DNA from: CAYVFC01 sp964450715
GTDB lineage: Bacteria; Myxococcota_A; Polyangia; Polyangiales; JAFGIB01
Assembly: GCA_964450715.1 (NCBI GenBank)
Contig: CAYVFC010000102.1
Coordinates: 1 to 29,765, forward strand
DNA length: 29,765 nucleotides
Direction of reading: 5' to 3'
Part shown: positions 7,207 to 14,020 of the stretch, one piece after another
Position numbering within the stretch: the stretch's first letter is position 1
How the letters are laid out: the number at the start of each line of letters is the position of its first letter
Made by a program: the position numbers and the translations under genes
Notes under the pieces: model-generated
What the model saw: the letters and a program-made list of their open reading frames with translations, nothing else
Database searches by the model: none
Told to the model about the DNA's origin: nothing

Positions 7207-8397
7207 ATGATAGATTTCAGTCTCTCGAAAAAGGACAGGCTCGTTAAGAAGATGGCCAACGAGGCCGCGCAGAAGTACTGGCGGCCCATCGCCCGGTACT
7301 ACGACACCCACGAGCACGAACACGATGACATCAAGGAAAAGGATCAGATCCAGGCGGCCCAGGCCGAGGTCGGGCTCAAGACCATGGCGCTGGGACAGGA
7401 GCTGGGCCCGCAGCCCGGCGCCGATTTGACCGGCATTCTGACCACGGAGGAGTACTACTGGGGAGACGCGGGGCTCACTCTCGGCGCCTCCAACGCGGGC
7501 CTGGGCAACGCGGCCATCATGGCGGTGGCCACGCCCGAGCAGGCCAAGCGCTTCGGCGGCAAGTACACGGCCATGGCCATCACCGAGCCCGGAGCCGGCT
7601 CCGACTCGGCCGCCATCCAGGCCACGGCCAAGCTCGACGAGAAGACCAACGAGTGGGTGCTGAACGGCGAGAAGATCTTTGTCACCGGCGCCGATCGCTG
7701 CCAGGCCGTGGTGGTCTGGGCCTCGCTCGACAAGAGCCAGGGCCGTGCCGCTATCAAGAGCTTCATCGTCGAGAAGGGCACGCCCGGATTCGAGATGACC
7801 AAGCTGGAGGACAAGCTGGGCATCCGCTCCTCGGACACCGGGTCTTATTCGCTCGACGACTGCCGCATCCCCTACGACAACATCCTGGGCTCGCCCGAGA
7901 TCAAGCAGAAAACGGGAGGGTTCAAAGGGGTGATGAAGACCTTCGACTGGACCCGGCCCATCATCGCCATCCAGGCGGTGGGCATCGCGCGGGCGGCCAT
8001 GGAGTTCACCAAGCAGAAGCTGGAGGAAGAGGGCTATACCTTCCCCTACGATCGTCCCATCAACCAGCTCTCGGTAGTGCAGAAGGCGGTGCTGGACATG
8101 GAGGCAAACCTCGAGCTGGCCAGGCTGCTGGCCTGGAGGGCCTCGGCCCTGATGACCGCGGGTCTGCGCAACAGCCTGGAGGCCTCTATGGCCAAGGCCA
8201 AGAGCGGACGTTCGGCCACCCTGGTCACCCAGAAGTGCGTGGAGCTGCTGGGGCCGCTCGGCTACTCGCAGGATTGGCTGGTCGAGAAATGGATGCGCGA
8301 CTCCAAGATCACCGACCTGTTCGAGGGCACCGGCCAGATCCAGATGCTGATCATCGCGCGGGGCATTCTCGGATTCGGGCGCGACCAGCTCAAGTAG
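7207..8397 (+). CDS. Acyl-CoA dehydrogenase
   Basis: 396 residues, start ATG with GAAGGAGG 6-8 nt upstream. All family hallmarks are intact: MAITEPGAGSDSAA (about 119-132), the FAD/acyl-CoA loop; NGEKIFVTGADRC (about 153-165); an FDWTRPIIAIQAVGIARAAMEF helix; and C-terminal LFEGTGQIQMLIIARGILGFG, where Glu373 is the catalytic base. It should oxidise an acyl-CoA to trans-2-enoyl-CoA, passing electrons to ETF. Compared with the preceding gene, sequence identity looks low, so this is not a recent duplicate. The pair is probably co-transcribed, and the HDAC-like gene follows after 52 bp. No thiolase, hydratase or CoA ligase is nearby to indicate the substrate class. Confidence 0.92.
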   Translation: MIDFSLSKKDRLVKKMANEAAQKYWRPIARYYDTHEHEHDDIKEKDQIQAAQAEVGLKTMALGQELGPQPGADLTGILTTEEYYWGDAGLTLGASNAGLGNAAIMAVATPEQAKRFGGKYTAMAITEPGAGSDSAAIQATAKLDEKTNEWVLNGEKIFVTGADRCQAVVVWASLDKSQGRAAIKSFIVEKGTPGFEMTKLEDKLGIRSSDTGSYSLDDCRIPYDNILGSPEIKQKTGGFKGVMKTFDWTRPIIAIQAVGIARAAMEFTKQKLEEEGYTFPYDRPINQLSVVQKAVLDMEANLELARLLAWRASALMTAGLRNSLEASMAKAKSGRSATLVTQKCVELLGPLGYSQDWLVEKWMRDSKITDLFEGTGQIQMLIIARGILGFGRDQLK

Positions 8398-8449
8398 GCT
8401 CCGGCCACCCGGGGCGAGAACGAAAAGCCAACAACCGGATGGAGCTCCG

Positions 8450-9421
8450 ATGACGGTAGGCCTGGTCTACGATCCCATATACCTCGAGCACGACACCGGC
8501 GATCACGTCGAGCACAGCGGAAGGCTCGAGGCCATTATAGAGCTCCTGGAGCAGTCCGGGTTGGCGCAGAAGCTGACCCGGATTGCTCCCCGGCCCGCCA
8601 CCCTGGAGGAGCTTCGCCTGGTACACAGCGAGCGCCACCTGGAGCTGGTGGAACGGGCGTCGACCGGAAACGGCCACTGGATGGACGGCGACACTTTCGC
8701 CTCCCCGGCCTCGTACCGGGTAGCGCTCTACGCCGCGGGCGGCGTGCTAAGCGCGGCCGACGCCATCATGGCCGGCGAGGTCGAGCACGCTTTTGCCCTG
8801 GTACGGCCCCCCGGCCACCACGCCACCGCCAACCGGGCCATGGGCTTCTGCCTCTTCAACCACGTGGCAGCAGCGGCCAGGTACCTTATACGAAAGCACG
8901 GCCTGAGCCGGATCCTGGTCGTCGACTTCGACGTACACCACGGAAACGGCACCGAGGCCATCTTCTACAACGATCCCGCGGTGATGTACTTTTCCACCCA
9001 CCAGTACCCCCACTACCCGGGTACCGGGTCCCGCCGGGACGACGGCGTCGACGCGGGCAAAGGGTACACCCTGAACGTGCCGCTGCCGGCGGGAACGAAG
9101 GATAGAGAGTACAAGCGAGCCTACGAGGAGGAGCTGCTGCCGGCCGCCCGGCGTTTCCAGCCCGAGTTCATCCTGGTCTCGGCCGGTTACGATCCGCACT
9201 GGGCCGACATGCTCTCCGGGTTTCAGATCACGGTAAGCGGGTTCGCCGGCGTGGTCGGCCTGGTCAAGCAGCTGGCCGACGAGGTATGCCAGGGACGGCT
9301 GCTGCTCTCCCTGGAAGGGGGATACCACCTGAAAGCGCTCGCCCATTCGGTACGCGCGAGCTTCGAGGTTCTACTGGGTCAGCAGCCCGGTCCCGATCCA
9401 CTGGGCGAACCGCGGTTCTGA
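8450..9421 (+). CDS. Histone deacetylase family zinc amidohydrolase
   Basis: 323 residues; GGAG lies 6 nt upstream of ATG. The arginase/deacetylase fold signatures are complete: EHSGRLEAI (21-29), the catalytic pair RPPGHHA (His123, His124), zinc ligands in DFDVHHGNGT (Asp161, His163), the third zinc ligand Asp248 in SAGYDPHWAD, and the transition-state Tyr in LEGGYH (Tyr292). Bacterial members (AcuC, acetylpolyamine amidohydrolase, HDAH) remove acetyl groups from lysines, polyamines or small molecules in the cytoplasm. The GYDPHWAD context and length resemble class II-like bacterial HDAHs more than polyamine deacetylases, but the substrate is not determinable. It sits between acyl-CoA dehydrogenases and the LOG-purL pair in one same-strand run; acetyl-lysine control of the neighbouring metabolic enzymes would be speculation. 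Confidence 0.93.
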   Translation: MTVGLVYDPIYLEHDTGDHVEHSGRLEAIIELLEQSGLAQKLTRIAPRPATLEELRLVHSERHLELVERASTGNGHWMDGDTFASPASYRVALYAAGGVLSAADAIMAGEVEHAFALVRPPGHHATANRAMGFCLFNHVAAAARYLIRKHGLSRILVVDFDVHHGNGTEAIFYNDPAVMYFSTHQYPHYPGTGSRRDDGVDAGKGYTLNVPLPAGTKDREYKRAYEEELLPAARRFQPEFILVSAGYDPHWADMLSGFQITVSGFAGVVGLVKQLADEVCQGRLLLSLEGGYHLKALAHSVRASFEVLLGQQPGPDPLGEPRF

Positions 9422-9429
9422 CGGATGCC

Positions 9430-9945
9430 ATGATTCCCATCGTCGGAGTCATGGGATCGGGAAGCGAACGCCATGACGCGCTCGCGTCCGCTGTAGCCAA
9501 GGCGATCGCCCGGACCCGGGCCTACCTGCTGGTGGGAGGGGGAGGCGGCGTCATGAGCTCGGTAGCCGAGCACTTCAAGCGGCTCAAGCCCGAAGGAACG
9601 GTCATCGGCGTGCTGCCCAGCCGCGCCGAGGGCTCGGCCGAGCCCCCGCCCGGCAGCCCCAATCGATGGGTCGACATCGTCATCCAGACCCACCTGCACC
9701 TGCTAGGGGCGCAGGGAACCGAACCCATGAGCCGCAACCACATCAACGTCCTCAGCTCTACCGCGGTGGTGGCGTTGCCGGGAGGCGCGGGGACGATTTC
9801 CGAGGTCTGCCTGGCTCACGCGTACGGCCGTCCGGTGATAGTGTTCCACGGCGGGACGGGCGAGCTGCCCGGGACCCCGCCGGCGGTCGAGCAGACCGCC
9901 GGTATCGAAGGTGTGACCGAATTCCTGAAACGCCATGTCAGATAG
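9430..9945 (+). CDS. LOG-family (lysine-decarboxylase-like) nucleotide-binding protein
   Basis: 171 residues from ATG 9430, 8 bp after the deacetylase stop. A longer in-frame reading beginning at 9286 would lie inside the deacetylase gene and adds only Arg/Pro-rich sequence, so it is rejected. A Rossmann-like fold is indicated by IPIVGVMGSGS near the N-terminus, LLVGGGGGVMSSVAEHF, and ALPGGAGTISEVCLAHAYGRPVIVF, which contains the PGGxGTxxE motif of LOG proteins. In characterised LOGs this motif binds the phosphoribose of N6-modified AMP, which is hydrolysed to base plus ribose-5-phosphate; the shorter TIGR00725-like branch, which this resembles in size, is mostly uncharacterised. It overlaps purL by 11 bp, so translation is probably coupled and a nucleotide-related role is reasonable, but the reaction is unproven. 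Confidence 0.85.
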   Translation: MIPIVGVMGSGSERHDALASAVAKAIARTRAYLLVGGGGGVMSSVAEHFKRLKPEGTVIGVLPSRAEGSAEPPPGSPNRWVDIVIQTHLHLLGAQGTEPMSRNHINVLSSTAVVALPGGAGTISEVCLAHAYGRPVIVFHGGTGELPGTPPAVEQTAGIEGVTEFLKRHVR

Positions 9946-12900
9946 AACGCATACAATCCTCGAGCTTCGCGGCTCGCCCGCGCTCACTCCCTTTCGTTCC
10001 GGCAAGCTTCTCGCCTCGCTGCAGAGCCGGATACCCGCGACTACGGGGCTGGACGCCCGATTCGTCCATTTTGCCGCGGTTTCGCAGCCGCTCACCGCCC
10101 AGCAGAGTACCGTCTTGGACCGCGTCCTCGCTCACGGACCGGCGCGACCTGCCCCGCAGCCCGAGGGAGAGCCCTTCCTGGTGGTCCCGCGGCCGGGAAC
10201 CATCTCCCCCTGGTCCTCCAAGGCGACCGACATCGCCCGCATCTGCGGACTGGAGCAGGTGCGCCGGCTGGAGCGCGGTGTGCGCTACTTCGTCCGCACC
10301 GAGACGGGCCGCCTACAGCCCGACGAGATCGGGCAACTGCTTCCGCTGATCCACGACCGTATGACCCAGGCGGTCTTGCGGGCGGACGACGACGTGGCCA
10401 GGCTCTTCGCACGGGACGAGCCCGCACCGATGCAAACCGTGGAGGTGATGAAGGGGGGGAAGACAAAGCTGGAAGCGGCCAACCGGGATCTGGGCCTAGC
10501 TCTGACCGATGACGAGATCGAATACCTGCTGCAGAGCTTCGGCGAGCTCGGCCGCGACCCGACCGACGTCGAGCTGATGATGTTTGCCCAGGTCAACTCC
10601 GAGCACTGCCGTCACAAGATCTTTCGCGCCGACTGGGTGATCGACGGCGAGCGCCAGCCTTGCTCGCTCTTCGAGATGATCCGCAACACGCATCAGCGCA
10701 ATCCCGCCGGCGTGCTCTCTGCCTACAAGGACAACTCGGCGGTGCTGGCCGGGTCCGCGGGCAAGCGGTTCTTCCCGGACACGGAGACAGGCGTATACGG
10801 ACGACAGAGCGAACAGATCCACCTCCTGCTCAAGGTGGAAACCCACAACCACCCCACCGCCATTTCGCCCTACCCCGGTGCGGCCACCGGCTCGGGCGGC
10901 GAGATACGCGACGAGGGCGCAACCGGCCGCGGGGCCAAGCCCAAGGCCGGGGTGACCGGCTTCTCGGTCTCCAACCTGCGCATCCCCGGCTTCGAGCAGC
11001 CCTGGGAGGAACACCACGGCAAGCCCGATCACATCGTTTCCGCCCTGGATATCATGATCGAGGGCCCGCTGGGCGGCGCGGCCTTCAACAACGAGTTCGG
11101 CCGCCCCAACGTCTGCGGCTACTTCCGCACCTTCGAGCAGACCGTGCCCGGCCCGGCGGGGCCCGAGGTGCGCGGATACCACAAGCCCATCATGGTGGCC
11201 GGGGGGCTGGGCAACGTGCGGCCCGAGCACGTGCAGAAGGGCCGCATCCCGGCAGGCGCCAAGATCATCGTGCTGGGCGGCCCGGCCATGCTCATCGGCC
11301 TGGGCGGCGGCGCGGCCTCCTCCATGGCCTCGGGAACCAGTAGCGCGGAGCTCGACTTCGCCTCGGTGCAGCGCCACAACCCCGAGATCCAGCGCCGCTG
11401 CCAGGAGGTCATCGACCGTTGCTGGGCGCTGGGCGAAAACAGCCCCATCGTCTCCATCCACGACGTGGGGGCCGGGGGGCTGTCCAACGCGCTTCCCGAG
11501 CTGGTGCACGATTCCGGACGCGGCGCGCGGCTGGAGCTGCGTGAAGCGCCCAACGACGAACCCGGCATGTCGCCCATGCAGATCTGGTGCAACGAGGCGC
11601 AGGAGCGCTACGTGCTCGCCGTCGACGCCGAGCGGATGGATCGGTTCCGCCGCATCGCCGAGCGCGAGCGCTGCCCCTATGCCGTGCTGGGCGAGGCCAC
11701 CGAGGAGGAGACCTTCCGGCTGAGCGACCGCCACTTCGGCAACCTGCCCATCGACCTGCCGCTGCCCCTGCTCTTCGGCAACCCTCCCCGCAAGGTGCGC
11801 GACGTCAGCAGCGTGTCGGTGGCACTACCGCCGCTCGACCTGAAAGGCCTGGACCCGCGGGAGGCCGCCCTGCGGGTGCTGCGGCTGCCCTGCGTGGCGG
11901 ACAAGACCTTTCTCATCACCATCGGCGACCGCACCGTGGGCGGGCTTATCTGCCGCGATCAGATGGTCGGCCCCTGGCAGGTGCCGGTGGCGGACGCGGC
12001 GGTCACGCTCTCGGATTACGAAGGGTATACCGGAGAAGCCATGGCCATGGGCGAGCGCACGCCGGTAGCGCTGATCGACCCGGCCGCTTCCGCGCGCCTG
12101 GCCGTGGGCGAGGCGGTCACCAACCTGGCCTCGGCTCCCGTGGATCGACTCTCCTCGATCAAGCTCTCGGCCAACTGGATGGCGGCCGCCGGCCACCCGG
12201 GACAGGACGTGGCGCTGTTCCGGGCGGTGCGCGCGCTGGGCATGGAGCTCTGCCCCGAGCTGGGTTTGACAGTGCCGGTGGGCAAGGACTCCATGTCCCT
12301 GCGCACCGTCTGGCAACAGGAGGGTAAGGAGCAGTCGGTAACCGCACCGCTCTCGCTCATCGTCACCGCCTGCGCCCCGGTCGCGGATGTGCGCGCCTCG
12401 CTCACGCCCGAGCTCCGCACCGATCTCGGCCCGTCCGATTTGATCCTGGTAGACCTGGGTCGGGGCAAGAACCGGCTGGGCGGCTCGGCGCTGGCGCAGG
12501 TTTATGGCCAGCTGGGCGACGAAGCGGCCGATCTGGACGATCCGGCGCTGCTGGCCGGCTTCTTCTCGGCCATACAGCAGCTGAATCGAAAGGGAGTGCT
12601 GCTCGCCTACCACGACCGCTCGGACGGGGGTCTGTTCGCGACCCTCTGCGAAATGGCGTTTGCGGGAAGGACCGGCCTCCGGATCGAGTTGGACGCCCTG
12701 GGCAGCGACCCGTTTCGAATTCTGTTCAGCGAGGAGTTGGGCGCGGTCATCCAGGTCCGCAGCAACGACCGATCGCGTGCGCTACGAGAGCTAGCCGCGC
12801 TCGGCCTGTCCGGACACGCCCATCACCTCGGATCGCTCTCGGACGACGACCGCCTCGTCTTCCGGCTCGGAGGCAGCGAGATCCTGGCCGAAAGCCGCGC

Positions 12901-13855
12901 CTGGCTGCACCGGACCTGGTCCGAGACCACCTATCGCATGCAGGCCCTGCGCGACCACTCCCGCTGCGCGGCCGAGCAATTCGCCGCTCTCGCCGATGCG
13001 GACGACCCCGGCTTGAATCCCGCAGTGCCCTTCGATCCGGCCGACAACCCAGCCTCGCCCCTCTTCACCGCTCCGGCCAGGCCCAGGGTCGCCATCCTGC
13101 GCGAGCAGGGCGTGAACGGGCAGGTGGAGATGGCGGCGGCCTTTGACCGGGCCGGTTTTGACGCGGTCGACGTCCACATGAGCGACATCCTGGCGGGCCG
13201 CGTCTCCCTGCGCGAGTTTCGCGGGCTGGCCGCCTGCGGCGGTTTCTCCTACGGGGACGTGCTGGGAGGCGGACAGGGCTGGGCCAAGTCCATTCTCTTC
13301 AATCCTCCCGCCCGCGAGCAGCTTCTCGACTTCTTCCAACGCCCCGACACCTTCACCCTGGGCGTCTGCAACGGCTGCCAGATGATGGCGGGCCTGAGCG
13401 AGCTGGTCCCCGGGGCGGACCACTGGCCCTTCTTCGTACAGAATCTATCCGAGCAGTTCGAGGCCCGTTTGATCACGGTCGCTATCGAAAAGAGCCCTTC
13501 CGTCCTGCTCTCCGGCATGGAGGGTGCGCGGCTTCCCGTGGTGGTGGCCCACGGCGAGGGACGGGCCGACTTCGGCAGCGAACAGCGGCAGCAGGCGGCC
13601 GAGAAGAGCGGCACCGTGGCCGTACGCTTCGCCTCCAACCGCGGAGCGGTGGCCGAACGCTATCCGGAGAACCCCAACGGCTCCCCGGCCGGCATCACCG
13701 GGCTCTGTTCAAGAGACGGCCGAGCTACCATCATGATGCCCCACCCGGAGCGGCTCTTCCGCACCGTGCAGCACTCCTGGCACCCGCCCGGCTGGCCGGA
13801 AGACTCCCCCTGGATGCGCCTCTTCTACAACGCCCGCGCCTGGGTGGGCCTTTAA
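9935..13855 (+). CDS. purL: Phosphoribosylformylglycinamidine synthase, single-chain PurL
   Basis: 1306 residues, the size of the fused E. coli-type enzyme. It catalyses FGAR + Gln + ATP to FGAM, step four of purine synthesis, in the cytoplasm. The N-terminal PurS-like part begins LRGSPALTPFRSGKLLASL and contains VPRPGTISPWSSKATDIA. The synthetase core has VNSEHCRHKIF, KVETHNHPTAISPYPGA with GATGRGAKPKAG, and a second repeat with KDSMSLRT. The C-terminal glutamine amidotransferase carries FSYGDVLGGGQGWAKS, the nucleophile Cys1145 in GVCNGCQMM, and His1270/Glu1272 in MPHPER. All catalytic parts are intact. The start ATG lies inside the end of the LOG gene with no clear ribosome site, consistent with translational coupling. 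The stop codon lies in the first unit of a 17-bp tandem repeat that leads to a large palindrome, which may terminate the operon. Confidence 0.98.
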   Translation: MSDRTHTILELRGSPALTPFRSGKLLASLQSRIPATTGLDARFVHFAAVSQPLTAQQSTVLDRVLAHGPARPAPQPEGEPFLVVPRPGTISPWSSKATDIARICGLEQVRRLERGVRYFVRTETGRLQPDEIGQLLPLIHDRMTQAVLRADDDVARLFARDEPAPMQTVEVMKGGKTKLEAANRDLGLALTDDEIEYLLQSFGELGRDPTDVELMMFAQVNSEHCRHKIFRADWVIDGERQPCSLFEMIRNTHQRNPAGVLSAYKDNSAVLAGSAGKRFFPDTETGVYGRQSEQIHLLLKVETHNHPTAISPYPGAATGSGGEIRDEGATGRGAKPKAGVTGFSVSNLRIPGFEQPWEEHHGKPDHIVSALDIMIEGPLGGAAFNNEFGRPNVCGYFRTFEQTVPGPAGPEVRGYHKPIMVAGGLGNVRPEHVQKGRIPAGAKIIVLGGPAMLIGLGGGAASSMASGTSSAELDFASVQRHNPEIQRRCQEVIDRCWALGENSPIVSIHDVGAGGLSNALPELVHDSGRGARLELREAPNDEPGMSPMQIWCNEAQERYVLAVDAERMDRFRRIAERERCPYAVLGEATEEETFRLSDRHFGNLPIDLPLPLLFGNPPRKVRDVSSVSVALPPLDLKGLDPREAALRVLRLPCVADKTFLITIGDRTVGGLICRDQMVGPWQVPVADAAVTLSDYEGYTGEAMAMGERTPVALIDPAASARLAVGEAVTNLASAPVDRLSSIKLSANWMAAAGHPGQDVALFRAVRALGMELCPELGLTVPVGKDSMSLRTVWQQEGKEQSVTAPLSLIVTACAPVADVRASLTPELRTDLGPSDLILVDLGRGKNRLGGSALAQVYGQLGDEAADLDDPALLAGFFSAIQQLNRKGVLLAYHDRSDGGLFATLCEMAFAGRTGLRIELDALGSDPFRILFSEELGAVIQVRSNDRSRALRELAALGLSGHAHHLGSLSDDDRLVFRLGGSEILAESRAWLHRTWSETTYRMQALRDHSRCAAEQFAALADADDPGLNPAVPFDPADNPASPLFTAPARPRVAILREQGVNGQVEMAAAFDRAGFDAVDVHMSDILAGRVSLREFRGLAACGGFSYGDVLGGGQGWAKSILFNPPAREQLLDFFQRPDTFTLGVCNGCQMMAGLSELVPGADHWPFFVQNLSEQFEARLITVAIEKSPSVLLSGMEGARLPVVVAHGEGRADFGSEQRQQAAEKSGTVAVRFASNRGAVAERYPENPNGSPAGITGLCSRDGRATIMMPHPERLFRTVQHSWHPPGWPEDSPWMRLFYNARAWVGL

Positions 13856-13882
13856 ACCGGGACGGCCTTTAAACCGGGACGG
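13849..13882. repeat. 17-bp tandem direct repeat over the purL stop codon
   Basis: The unit CCTTTAAACCGGGACGG occurs at 13849-13865 and again exactly at 13866-13882. The first copy encodes the last purL codon and its TAA. The second copy is the outer part of the left arm of the palindrome that follows. The repeat could result from slippage or from insertion of the palindrome. Confidence 0.85.
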
Positions 13883-13954
13883 TCCTAGTTTCCTAGTTAA
13901 TGGCCGCCAAAGACAATTTCGTTAACTAGGAAACTAGGACCGTCCCGGTTTAAA
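13868..13954. repeat. Perfect long palindrome, REP/MITE-like element
   Basis: Arms 13868-13900 and 13922-13954 are perfect reverse complements (33 bp) around a 21-nt loop. The arm begins TTTAAACCGGGACGGTCC and ends in an AT-richer stretch CTAGTTAA. The AT-rich, low-complexity inner half and the fully symmetric ends differ from the surrounding GC-rich DNA. A stem this long would stop or protect the purL transcript, but a terminator would not need 33 perfect base pairs and there is no T tract. A repetitive extragenic palindrome or small non-autonomous mobile element is the better reading. No second copy is in this window. Confidence 0.8.
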
Positions 13955-14020
13955 ACTGGTGTCTCGAAACTCCTGGCTCGTTCGTGGTATGGAGCGTTGC
14001 CGGACGACCGACCGTAGCCC

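Noticed and set aside
9286..9429. Longer N-terminus for the LOG-like protein
   Set aside because: It lies inside the deacetylase gene, is Arg/Pro-rich and precedes the conserved IPIVGVMGSGS start of the fold. ATG 9430 is the natural start.
13868..13954. Ordinary rho-independent terminator for purL
   Set aside because: There is no T tract after the stem, and 33 perfect base pairs far exceed what a terminator requires. A termination effect is possible but secondary.
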